Origin: Pelomyxa schiedti
Lineage: Eukaryota; Evosea; Pelobiontida; Pelomyxidae
DNA length: 53,660 nt
Reading direction: 5' to 3'
Assembly (NCBI GenBank): GCA_020536535.1
Contig: JAHLWZ010000566.1
Location: forward strand, 2,229-55,888
The notes beneath the pieces were generated by a model, which searched no databases, was not told the DNA's origin, and worked only from the letters and a program-made list of their open reading frames with translations. The position numbers were made by a program, and so were the translations under genes. Shown piece by piece: positions 1 to 10,919 of the stretch (its first letter is position 1; every line of letters begins with the position of its first letter).

Positions 1-3000
1 TACAACAATTGATGTGACCTGGAAGGAATTGTATACGAGGTGAAGTGCATTGGGGAGGGCCACCCGGAGTTCTTTAGGGATCAATCGTACGTACTCAAAG
101 TGCCCTTCAATTATGGTGTACACACGAGTTCAGTCTCAAATGCCTTTGAGGTGTGTTCTTTAAAATGTTTTTCACTGTTTTCCTATTACTGATTGACATT
201 GGTTGAAGAATGAATATCTGGTGTTGTCAACACTTGACCCACACCCAAATGTGAACCAGTACTTCTGTCACTTCACGGACAGGCTCCCTCAGGAGTATTA
301 TGACCTGCTTCCACCCGTTCCAAAGGAGATGGCACTTGATAAAATGAGGAACAGGTTCCACGCATGCGTGTGGATTGTCCTCGAGTATCACTCTGAGACA
401 CTCGACCATTTCCTGAAAAACCTCCACCAACCCACTGGCACTCAATCTCTCACAGCAACACCCTGGTGTGTTGTTCATAAGTACTCAAGGGACATCTGTG
501 CAGGCCTTGTTCATCTCCTCACTAGCCAAACTATTCATTTTGACATGAAGTTGGACAACATCGTTGTCTCTTCGGTGTGTTTTACCCCACCTAGCAGCAT
601 TTAACCAAAAAACAGAATAAAGAGCAGGCAATTGTGATTGACCTTGGGTGCGCTAAGAAATTCCCAAACAGGTCACTTGAGAGGGAAACAGTGTATTTTG
701 GGACAGTGGGCAATCAGCTTCACCTTGCCCCTGAAATTCTCAACGGGATTGCACTACACATACAGCACCCAGATCGTTGTCCAAGTTTACCTTGTGAAAA
801 GGTGCACTTCCACAGCCAAATGCACTAACATCAAATGATTCAATCACACACTTTTCCAAAACAGCAACCTTCATTTGAACTTGGATGCATTTTGTTTGAA
901 CTGGCAATGCGTGGTCAACATCCTCTACCAGGTTACCCAGCAGCATATGGCCCAACTGGCCAGATTGTCTTTTCAGTCGAGAGTGAGGGGCAATTTCCAA
1001 TGAGACCACCAGCATTCCCAAGGGAGTTCTGCAACCTTGTCCGTAGCTTGCTGGAGTATGACCCCACAAAAAGGATTCCTCTTATGGAAGCATTCAACCT
1101 GCTGGAAACTCTTATGCCAGAACCAAATCCTTGGCAGCTGCTCTCATTTTATACTTTCATTGTACCCAGCAATGCAGGTTCGTTTTAGAGTTTTTAGTAA
1201 ATATATGCTGTCAACCTATGTCTGATGGGCATTTTACAAAGGAACCCTTACAACAAAAGCTCTTTGCCAGATTATGACTGGAGACTCAACAACAAAGGAC
1301 TGTGTGGACACTCTCCACCAAGCTCTTGAGATTGAGCCATTCTTCTCACCAGCTTTATTGATTCTGCATTACTTACTTCCTTCTGGTGGGCAACAAGGTT
1401 TGACCTCTATGCTTGACCATGTGACAAGAAAGAGAATATGTGCAATCGTCTCAGGGCAGGCTTTGTTCACACACACAGATCTAGAATTTGAGAGAGCCAT
1501 TAACCAGAGCCACCGAATATCTCTCCCTGAACTAGTTTTAAGTGCAATCAGGATGAGGCACATTTGTAACATCAGTTTTGATGAACACCCTATCAAGAAC
1601 TGTATCAAGTTGCTACAAGGAAAGGCCTCCACTTTGGACTTAACAAGGTCAGAACAGCCATCCAATTATCGAGCTCCAGCATCCGTTTTTTTGAAGAATA
1701 TCATTGACTCATGCTCAGAAGACAGGTACAAACGAATGTGGAGTGACCAGCTCACTACCTGCACATGTAAGTACCCCAACAAACTTATTTTCCAACTTTC
1801 TTTATTTACCTTTTTAAATTTGTCTCTGTATTGTTAAATACCAACAAGAAAAGATGAGCAACCTCCCAGAAGCAAACTGATGCTTCAGGCCCTTCTGGAG
1901 TTTGAGCAAGTAAACATTGAGATGGCAATCCACCTTGTCTCAGATGCTTTCGAACAATTTGAGAGTTGCCACAGTATGTTTCAAATAGAATGAATACTGC
2001 AGCTAATACAATGTCATCCCAAGGAAGAGTGGCATCACAGCTTCAGATTCAGGAAGAGCTGTGTTACCTTCCAGGCCTTCTATTTCTTTATAGTCTCCGT
2101 TTTTTCGCCGATGATCATGTTGCACTGCATCAACTCATTCCACCAAACTTGTCAACTGCATTTTCATATGCCATCTCCAGTCCCATTTCAGAAATGCGAG
2201 ACTATTGTCAAAGGGTGGCATGCCTGTCACCAGACCAATCTGAAGAGAAAGTGGAGGAAATGATGAGTATTACCAAAGAGTGGGATGGACTCATTGCTTC
2301 AGTATCTATAATTGGTCAGGGGCAGAAACAGGGGGTATGTGAATATTTTGTTGCTTTGTGGACTGCCTGCTGTTTGGAGAAACCTTCATGTGGTCTCCTT
2401 CAGATGGTGGGCTGTATGGCACACAAGGAACCAACCACACTCTGGCACTCTCCCATGATGTCACTCATTGGTGCATGTATTCTTGGTGGAGATGGTGTGG
2501 ACAGGGACCCCAGTAAGGCTGTGTCCCTTCTTCAGCAGGCTGCTGATGCTGGAAATACCTCTGCAATGAATGGCCTTGGTTTTTGTTACAGTAATGGCAA
2601 TGGAGTCAACAAGGACATGAACCAGGCAGTGTCACTTTACAGGAGGGCTTCTGATGCTGGAAATGTCACTGCAATGAGCAACCTTGGTGTCTGTTACCAA
2701 AATGGTAATGGAGTTGACAAGGACATGAACCAGGCAGTGTCACTTTACAGGAGGGCTTCTGAGGCTGGAAATGCCAAGGCAATGTACAACCTTGGTTTGT
2801 GTTACCAAGATGGCAATGGTGTCAACAAGGACATGAACCAGGCATTGTCATTTTACTGGAGGGCTTCTGAGGCTGGAAATGTTTTGGCAACATTACACCT
2901 TGGTTGCTGTTACCAAAATGGCACGGGGGTGGAGAAGGATGTAGGGGTGGGCAAGACACTCGTCCAGAGAGCTGTGGCTGTGGGGTGTTCGGCTGCTCTC

Positions 3001-3018
3001 AGGATACTCACACCCTGA
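1..3018 (+). CDS. Protein kinase fused to C-terminal Sel1-like repeats (5' end missing)
   Basis: The reading frame enters near the left edge and is spliced (introns about 151-208 and 575-615, others further on). The N-lobe shows the VAxK-type lysine in SYVLKV and, in the next exon, a helix-C-like NEYLVLSTL. The catalytic loop is HFDMKLDN (HRD is HFD, with D, K and N kept), the metal motif is DLG in VIDLGCAKKF, and APEIL follows, so the kinase could be active. The C-lobe FELGCILFELAMRGQHP is normal. A helical linker follows (about 1280-2440), then five Sel1-type repeats and a stop at 3018. Kinases fused to Sel1/TPR repeats usually use the repeats for protein contacts. The C-lobe wording faintly recalls PINK1-like kinases, but I would not assign a symbol. 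The glycine-rich loop lies outside or at the edge. Strong as a kinase; substrate unknown. Confidence 0.85.
2458..3000 (+). repeat. Tandem 108-bp Sel1 repeat units inside the kinase gene
   Basis: Units of exactly 108 bp (36 codons) are visible at the DNA level: the same AAGGACATGAACCAGGC string starts at 2611, 2719 and 2827. The flanking units at the two ends are more diverged. The protein pattern is the Sel1 signature: an A-x-L-G-x-C-Y-x-x-G-x-G-V core, then KDxxQAVSLYRRA and SEAGN. The near identity of the central copies suggests recent duplication or gene conversion. Confidence 0.85.
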
Positions 3019-3124
3019 AGTAAAATGGGGTTCCAGGTGCCCAATCTGTGCACAAAGTGGTCCCGTTTTGTGTTCTTCCAAAATGTGGCTCACTTTTTTA
3101 ATTCTCTTTTTTTTTGTTCCACTC

Positions 3125-6100
3125 ATGCAAGTGCAGCAAAACTTCTACCTGTTCAACTCAACCTCCACAGGTGCAAACCTTTGTGTGCCAAAAATCACTA
3201 AGTTTGTCAACAAAGATCACCCTGGCAGGTTCTGCTTTTCTGTGATTGAGATTTAAGTGAAGTGGGGGTTTTGGATTGAGGATTGGAGACAGCGTAGAAG
3301 GAGAGCCTTGTGTAGATGCGGCAGGGCGATTCAAGAATAATCATTCCATGTGAGACAGCTGACTCAGGCAACAAATTAAATTGCACAAAAAATGTTTCGG
3401 TTCCGTGTTCGCTTGTGCCATTTCGCTGCCGGGTAACCAAAAGACAAACACCAAAATCCAACACATTTGCAGGGGTTTTAATGTAGGAGTTGAGGGCCAT
3501 GTGAAACTCACGTGGGACAACACTCAAAATTTCAAAACCGAATCTGCAAAACTAGGTTTCGTTCGTTTCTCTTAGAATACCTTTGTTCATGATAGCTATT
3601 TCAGAGACTTTCACGCAGTGGTCTTTTGAGCGTGTGTTTCAGTTTTCATTTGTTTTGTTTGAATTTAGGAACCCAACAGAGACATTCTACTACGAAGTTA
3701 CACGCCTTGATCTCCTCACACAAAAGTCCTTGAACTTAGGTTTCGTTCCATTAACCCTTTTTTTTCGAATTTTTTATATTTTAACTGCAGCTTTGTGCAA
3801 CAGTCAGGATACTATTCTGGGGTCTTGTGCTCTTGACCTTCTTACTGTTGCAATAGGGCCCTCACACTTATGTCTGCCTTGTTCAACTGTAATTTATTAG
3901 GCTCCCTGTGTATTTTTTTTTTTTCCATTCTCTAGCCAGGAAACAGCACTGGGGCCTGCTCCATCGAAGCTGATGTCGAGATGGAACTTCTATCTGAGAT
4001 CGTAATTGGTTTCTTGAACGTGTCTGCAAATCCCAAAGACATGACTGTAGAACCAGCCCTGGAGTACCTTTACACAAGGTTTATTGCCTAAATCGATCCA
4101 TACTCAACCCCACAGTGATGTCAAGCAAAATAAGAAGTTGCCACCCTGTCCACAGTGGTCATGGCCTCAACTGGAACCCCTTAAAGTACAAAATTCGCTT
4201 CATGGCTTAGCATCAGAGTCCATAATATTTAAATTAAAAAACCCTAAAACTGGTGCTGATCTTGGAACTTCTGTGGTAATTCCCCCCAAAATGAAAGTAG
4301 TGCATTAAACTGCCCAATTTCAGGCATCTATTGATCAGATACTTACAAAGTATGGCTCACCTGCAGTGTGCCATTTTATCTGTGATCTTGTTTCTGGAAC
4401 CTGTAAACTTGAAGGCGATATGACCTTTGGCAATTTACCTTTTATTTCTCAGAGGAAAGGTGGTATCAATAGAGGAATGAAAAGTATGTGTAAATAGCAC
4501 TTTTCAATTCCCTCAATATACGCAGGTCCTTTGGATGGAGAACCTTTCTTGATTGGCCTTCCTGACCCCCAATCAGTATTGAAGTAAATCTTTCTTCTTT
4601 TACCCTTCTTAGTAATTTATATTGCCGATTGGGAAAAAAAAAAGTGTACAGGTTCCGGCACAGGTAGCAATCCCAGTAACGCCATCCCAATCCTCCTTCC
4701 CTCCAATGAACACACAAACTCCAGTCAGTTCCCATCCCTCGCCCAATGTCTCGGCAACCAACGTACCTACTTCCCAAACTACCGTACAAGCACAACCACT
4801 TCAGAACCCAGCTTCGACACAGTCGTCACCATTAGTACCACAAATGGTGCTGGCCACACAGAATTCCACCTTCCCTCAGCAAGTACAAGCACCAATATTT
4901 CCGCAGCAACCACAGCAAATATCGATGGTGTCCCAACCACCCACTCAGACATCAACGTTCCCACAACCACAGCAAACTCCTCCTTTCCTGACACCTACTT
5001 CTACATTCCCTCAACCAACTCCAGGTGCCCAACAACAACCAGGTCAATACTTTTCGCAACAACCAACACAACCATCTGGAATGCAATACCAAACATATGG
5101 TGTCCAGACACCACCTGCAACCAATCCATCATTCCAGTCTACTCCGAATGCAATGTATCCTAATCAAACGAGCCAACCCACTCAATATGGAACCCAAACT
5201 TCTTATAGCCAAACTCCTGGTTATCCACCAACCACACCTTTTCAGACTCCAACAACTCCTACACAGCAATATCCCACTTCCCAACAATACCCCGGTTTAG
5301 CCAATGTGGTGCAACAACAAGTGAATGCCACAACAGCTCAGCCCTGGGGTTCCTTCAATCAGGGATATACACCAGACACAGTGTCCAGACCGAAGTGGGA
5401 TGATGCACTAAGTGCTCTGATTAAAGTACGTTTTCCAAGCAATCGCCAATGGGACTTATTTTTCTTGTGCTTAGTCCTCACCTTCGGCATCCTTGAGCTC
5501 CACGGTTCCAGGGTGGGATAAAGTTGCTACAACGTATAATACCAATTACACTACCCCTCAAGTAAACACTCTTCATTATTCTTTCCCTTTCAAATGTTTT
5601 ATTAGGTTCAACCTTCTAATATGTATCCACCTATGACAGGCACAACACCAACATACACCCCTCAAGCAAACACATATTCATCAAACACATCATACCAAAC
5701 TCAGCAACCCCAACTTTCGTATCCTTCAATGCAGACACAAAATTATGCCACACAAAATTATACCACACCTCAAATGTCCACGCAGTTCCCCACACAGCCG
5801 GCCGCAACGTATCCCACTCAGCCCACAACAACTGCCTATCCAAATCAACAAACCACTGCTTTCCCTCCACAGCAAACCCAGCAGACATTCCCGGCACAAC
5901 AAACCACAGCATTCCCCGCACAGAATTCCCAGCCCTTCCCCACACAAACACAACAACCGCAACAGATTCTACAACAAACCACGACAGTTCCTATGGCAAC
6001 TGCTACACCCACACCTACACCAGCAACCACAGCACCAACTGCATCAACTGGACTTCCTCCCGGCTGGCAAGAGACCACTGATTCCCAAGGCCGCAAGTTC

Positions 6101-6154
6101 TACATCGACCACAACACCAAAACAACTCACTGGACACTCCCAAATCGTTCTTAA
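3125..6154 (+). CDS. C2-like domain, long Pro/Gln/Thr-rich linker and C-terminal WW domain protein
   Basis: A spliced gene. The last domain is a clear [22 protein letters not shown] followed by NTKTTHW, with both signature tryptophans; WW domains bind proline-rich peptides. Before it are about 400 residues rich in P, Q, T, S and Y (exons about 4680-5420, 5520-5560, 5609-6140). Upstream exons (3125-4590) read as a beta-rich C2-like region, for example [20 protein letters not shown] and [13 protein letters not shown]2 domains bind membranes or proteins. The start ATG at 3125 is a guess, because an acceptor-like CAG overlaps it. The join across 4594-4650 is uncertain; an intron from GTATTGAAG to the CAG near 4650 keeps the frame. 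The family is not recognised; an adaptor role is inferred. WW is certain, C2 moderate. Confidence 0.6.
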
Positions 6155-6397
6155 CAAAAATTCAACAACTGCATTGGGCACAACAAGTTACCCTGCCCGA
6201 CACCCAATTTGAGATCGGCGTTTTTTTAGCCTTCGATCCAGCCTCCCAACTTGTAGACCAAACTTTTTTAGCCGAAGTACTAGTAGGAACATCAATTTAT
6301 TTAAAATCAAAACATACAACAACACCACAACACAGGCGCCGACATTGCCGCGCGCATTAAAAAAACGAAAACGAGTGGGTACACAGACTTCCGCGGA

Positions 6398-6959
6398 ATG
6401 GTAAGCAATTGTAGTCTGTTAGGACTATCCTCCCAGACATGTCCGTTCCCACCCACGACTCAACCTCCCCCCAATACCTCCGCCGCTTCCCCCACCACAA
6501 CAACGGCCACGGCCCCTGGGCAGCACAAAGTCTCTAACACTAACTCCAAGAACGTCTTTACGCCGCCACCAAAAAAAACATCAACATCAGCACCAGCATC
6601 AGCACCAGCATCAGCACCAGCATCAGCACCAGCATCAGCACCAGCATCAGCACCAACATCAACACCAACACCAACATCAACATCAACATCAACATCAGCA
6701 TCAGCACATCCGTTGGTGTCCCCTGGAGCAGTCATGGGGACGGGAGACCAGCAGCAGGCAGGGATGTCGCCCCCTTGTCAGGAGGACAACAGTTCGGCGT
6801 CCCCGCATCTCACCCGCAGCAACCTTGCGCCAAATTCGCAAGCAGTTCGCGGGTCCAGCATGACATTCCATAATATGTACGTCACATTCGACGCCGCCGA
6901 GCCAGTCGCCCAGAATGATGGGACCGCCGCCCCCACCGCCGCGGCCCCTCCAACACAAA

Positions 6960-7011
<52 letters not shown>

Positions 7012-8489
7012 TGGCACGGCTGCACTTGTGGGTTCCAATGGGAGTAGCGATTTAGCCTCTGCTTCCTCCCACGGTTCTCATTACGATTGCCCTCCCAGGT
7101 CCACATCCAAGTCCACGTCGACGTCAAACGCAGATCCAGTAAGGGTATTACTCGATGGATTCCCTCAGAAGGTGGCAACTGCTCTTTTGAGGCACCTAAC
7201 CATGGTTTCCTGAACCTCGTTACGCACCCTTAACTTACAAAGAAAAAAACAGAAATTAGATAGAACACAAGCTTCCAGTGTTAAAGACACTGCTACTGTA
7301 CAGCTGTATAACCTACTCAGAGCAAATGGACTTGAGGGCACTTGGGAGGCTGTCAATGAGAATTTGCTCTGGGAGCAAGTAGTTTCGGGGGTGAGTCTAA
7401 ACTTCCTTTTTTCATAGACACGCTTCTAACTATTTTTAGAGAGCAAATTATGACAGGCTTCATATATCATCTGAACAAAAAGTGAAATTAAGAAATCTTA
7501 ACTGGAACAAACTTGAAGGCATCCAAAGGGTACCAAAAATTCACCTTTAGTCCTTTTTTCACAACTAATTTCCACTCACTATAGAAGGAGGCGTTAGGGT
7601 GCAATACTTTCAAAGCTAAATGGCTGGGTGTCGATGTAATTCTTAGGCCGGTGGACTGTAAGTCCCGAGAAACCCTACTAGAACAAGTTAGTAGGATCAC
7701 AATGTAGAACTTCCCCAAGTATTATCATTACTGAACACAAACAGGCTGAGGCACCCAAATATAGTCCGGGTATTTGGGGTTTCGTTCCAGGACCAACAGC
7801 AGTGGCTGGTCTCTGAGTTCTGTTATCCCAACATTCTTCATCAGATAGTAGAGAGCGAACTTCCTTCTTTGGCATGTGACATTGCCTCTGGAATGCAATA
7901 TCTGGCATTGAATGGCTTTTCAAAAGATAGGTATGTTTTATTTCAATTTCGAACGAGTTCTTACAAATGCTTTCCTAGGTTCCCTTCCTTGGATCATTGT
8001 TCATATGGGTTCTGTGGGGGGAAGAAAATTGCTAAACTAGGTACAAAAACTTATTGTCTTCGTAGTTTGTTCTTATACGTCTCTAGATTTTGCCATGGAT
8101 ATGTTGCAACCATATACTCCTGTGCCAGAGACGAACCTTGTGTACTCTTTTGGATGTGAGTGCAAGATAAACAACCCTCCTCTTGAATAACAAACAAACA
8201 GGTCTTCTTAAAATTCTCTTTCTCACAGTCCCTATCTGGCCCTTGGCTTGGGTTACCGCTGTAAATACTTGCATTTGTTCCCCACACACCACATCACTCG
8301 ACGGTATACAAGCACTATTGCACCGGGTGGAGGAAGAGCGAGGCTGCTCAAGCCCAACCAATGTCGATGCTGGATACTCTGTCAGTCACTTGTGAAATAC
8401 TAGCTAGCCACACAGTATGTGACTGGGTTGAAGATTCTCCATACTACCACCTCTATTGTATTAGCACTGGTGTACTAGACCTATGCTAA
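6398..8489 (+). CDS. Kinase-like (probable pseudokinase) protein with low-complexity N-terminus
   Basis: The first exons encode about 250 residues of Pro/Thr/Ala/Ser low complexity, including an (AP,AS)n and a (TA)n run. An intron may directly follow the initiator ATG (GTAAGC at 6401 to the CAG before ACATGTCC). Later exons carry a kinase fold: KWLGVDVILRP in the glycine-loop/beta3 position, RHPNIVRVFGVSF (beta4), WLVSEFCYPN (hinge), ASGMQYLALNGF (helix E), VYSFG (helix F) and QPMSMLDTL (helix I). The catalytic motifs are not recognisable: no GxGxxG, no HRD (FSKDR instead) and KIAKLG where DFG should be. It is best read as a pseudokinase of the tyrosine-kinase-like type. The phase between the exon ending near 7686 and the RHPN exon does not match with GT-AG sites, so the model may hide an error or a broken frame. 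Stop at 8489. Confidence 0.55.
6580..6709 (+). repeat. CAN trinucleotide/hexanucleotide array (CAGCAC/CATCAA type)
   Basis: About 130 bp of imperfect hexamers (AGCACC, ATCAGC, ATCAAC) lies in the coding part of the pseudokinase gene. It translates on the gene strand to an Ala-Pro/Ala-Ser and then Thr-Ser/Thr-Pro run. It is a typical slippage-prone microsatellite. Confidence 0.85.
6955..7011 (+). repeat. (AACAGC)n hexanucleotide microsatellite
   Basis: About nine copies of a six-base unit read as a Thr-Ala repeat in the low-complexity N-terminus of the pseudokinase. Length polymorphism is expected because the units are near perfect. Confidence 0.88.
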
Positions 8490-8576
8490 CCCACTAGGCC
8501 TCTATTTATGTGCCACAACACTTTTTTGAAAATTTTAATACAAAAAACAACTCAAAACAAAAAAAAACCAAAAAAA

Positions 8577-9059
8577 ATGGGGCCGTTAGTGCTGCCCTTG
8601 TTTTATTTGAGTTGTATTGTAGCTCCCACAAGTTTGTCGAGCCGCGTAGTAGGTGCTGTAGTGGATGTGGGAGGCCTGGTTGCGTCCGTTGTGGCCGCGG
8701 TGAACATATGGAGGAACAGTGGGACGGCGATGCACGGCAACATTATGGGTGCGTTGGTGGCCGCTTGTGTGACTGGGGGCCTGGTGTCGCGGGTCATTCT
8801 GCCTCTGTTGGCCGCGTACACGCCCACGTGGCTTGTGCTGCTTCCCTGCGTGGTTCTGCTGTGTGCTGTGCTGATGAATCCGATGTCTGTCACCATGGTC
8901 TTGATGCTGGCCATGGGGACTGACTCTGACAACAGCACCCATGCTGTGGCTCCTCTCATTACGACCTTTTGGGTGCTGTATTTCGTTGCCTGTCTAAGGC
9001 TGGCTTTGCTGCTTGTATTCATACTTCTGGGCATGTTGTGGTACATGCTGGGCTACTAA
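8577..9059 (+). CDS. Small intronless multi-pass membrane protein, family not recognised
   Basis: 160 residues from the ATG at 8577 (the upstream codons are A-rich leader and are unlikely to be translated). The protein is almost wholly hydrophobic. It has a signal-like N-terminus (MGPLVLPLFYLSCIVAP) and about four further membrane spans (near residues 24-44, 55-78, 84-114 and 128-159), with a polar loop GTDSDNSTHA containing an N-glycosylation sequon (NST). I see no enzyme motif, and no family is recognised. It lies 87 bp after the stop of the pseudokinase gene and converges on the acyl-CoA oxidase-like gene, whose stop is 70 bp away. The open frame, length and consistent hydrophobicity support a real gene. 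The alternative is a chance ORF in GC-rich sequence; the minus-strand ORFs here lack any such structure. Confidence 0.6.
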   Translation: MGPLVLPLFYLSCIVAPTSLSSRVVGAVVDVGGLVASVVAAVNIWRNSGTAMHGNIMGALVAACVTGGLVSRVILPLLAAYTPTWLVLLPCVVLLCAVLMNPMSVTMVLMLAMGTDSDNSTHAVAPLITTFWVLYFVACLRLALLLVFILLGMLWYMLGY

Positions 9060-9129
9060 GCCACCACAAGGTTCCACACTAAACGAACTTAAAAAAAAAA
9101 GAGATACTTGAACAAAGATTATTTGTTAT

Positions 9130-10841
9130 TCAAAGTTTGATAAAAATTACTGCCAGCATCACAACAAATACGAGGATGAGAACGTATAGAGTGCGCCTTC
9201 TTTGTGGTGCTCCCAGCATTCCATAATCTACTACCTGGGTCATCTTTTCCTGGGACACCAGGTCAAAGCAGCGGCCCACTTCTTTGTATCTGCGTTGCCA
9301 CTCAGTCACTTGAGAAGCAACTGTATGTCCTCCAAAAATCCACATTTCAATTGCGAGGAGCAATAAAGCAAAGTCCGCTCTACAATTTGGCATGTGTTTT
9401 GTGGCTTGAAGCATGGCAGTTCTCACTATTTTTTGCCTGATTGTTTCCAGGTTATATTTTATAAGTGACTGCCGAAACATACTTTAGCATGTGGTTATCA
9501 CCTTCAGCAAATCTAGAGCAATAGAGTAATTCCAGCTTTTCAGGAGCGAATGGTGATGATTTGAGCAGCACGTAGCTACCAAGGGATTTGCGTAGTACTC
9601 CCAACCACTTAATTGCTGAATCCACAGCACATATTTTGGCTATGCTGACTTCCTCTTGCATCTCGGTGAGTTCGTGTTCCCCAGTGGCAAAGCCTCGCTC
9701 TACACAAGCTATAAACTCTGCAGTTCTGGAACACTCTTGTGAAGCCTTGTAAAATGACTCTGCGACATGTGGGATGTCAGATAGGAAGACATGTGTTGTT
9801 CTAGTGAACAACACTGATCTCTGCATTATATGATCGTGAATTTTGTCCAGGGAATCTTGGAAACCTTCAGTTAAGGTTAATACCCACTGAGGAAGGCACA
9901 GGTCATTACTTCTATTAATAAGAGAGGCAATTATCAATCGGCCACTTAAAAGGCGTTCAATGAGCTTCATGAATGAGTATGACTGCTCTGCGGAATACCT
10001 TGTACAAGTGATGAGTGGATATGGTAGGATGAATCGCTTACGTTCCATGTTCGTCGATTTGTGTGTAGCGGGATAATAGTGAAGTAGCAGGTAATCTCAC
10101 ATGAGAAAATTTGATCACTGCATTATCCAAGGTTTGTAGTGCAGACTTTTCAGGCATTTGTTCCCTTGAAACACCTTCTGGTGAGCCACGAAACAGGAAT
10201 CCATGAGAACCGCGGTCCACACAGCCGACGATAAGCCTTGCTGATACAAAGGTATAGTCAGCACAACACCCTTGCGATATCCAGTACTTCTCAGCACCCT
10301 CTGGTGTGTGGAGAATAAACTCCCTCGAAATGGGATCGTATGTAGCAGTTGTGGTAAGAGAAAATCCAGATAGTACACCAGCATTCCTGCAGAACGGTCT
10401 ATTTAATCTACGACCAAGTTCAGTAGTTTATACCTCTCAGTGAAAGCAAAGCACCCCAGAAGCCCATTTTCCTCACAGTCCGCAAAACAGGAGGCAGCCT
10501 GAGCCTCCGTTCCAAGACTCATAACTGATCCAGCAAAGAGATTGTACCTTGAGAGCAAATTAGAACCTTGAAAGTCAAGCCCCTAGTCTTTACTGGGCTG
10601 TGAAACGGATAGCCAGTTCATAAAGCGTCGGCTTTGCCGCAAAATAGTGGTGCGCCTCCAGGAACTTCCATCTCAAGTCTTGGTCTTGGCTTGCCCCCGA
10701 GCTCATCGGCACGACACGTGATTTTACAATGTTACGCATCGTCATCTCACTGTTGTTGTCTGCAGAGACAGCCCGCGTTTGCAAGTCATGAGTTAATGTG
10801 CCCAGATCTTGTGCTATAGTCGGCGGTGTTGGTGCTGTCAT
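9130..10841 (-). CDS. Acyl-CoA oxidase/dehydrogenase-like protein with C-terminal membrane helix
   Basis: Read on the minus strand from the ATG at 10841 with short introns. Acyl-CoA oxidase hallmarks are in order: YNLFAGSVMSLGTEAQAA, then GLLGCFAFTE (the flavin/substrate loop, CFAxTE), TTTATYDP, FILHTPEGAEKYWIS, SARLIVG, HGFLFRG, and late in the protein FAEGDNHML, matching the EGDN/EGD-type motif. Family members oxidise acyl-CoA to enoyl-CoA using FAD, usually in peroxisomes. The protein is about 560 residues, shorter than a typical 650-700. The last exon ends with QRRRTLYVLILVFVVMLAVI and then FIKL: three arginines, a helix of about 18 hydrophobic residues, then the stop. That looks like a tail anchor; the final IKL could also be a weak PTS1. 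The stop of importin-5 lies only 78 bp upstream on the same strand. Confidence 0.8.
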
Positions 10842-10919
10842 CTTGCAAGATATAAAATTCCGTTTGATAAAAAAAAACAGATAAAAGAAACCTACGTTTT
10901 TATATTAATGTGCCAAAAT

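Noticed and set aside
4594-4670. Apparent frameshift at a run of ten A in the C2/WW gene
   Set aside because: An intron starting at GTATTGAAG and ending at the CAG near 4650 restores the frame without any sequence error.
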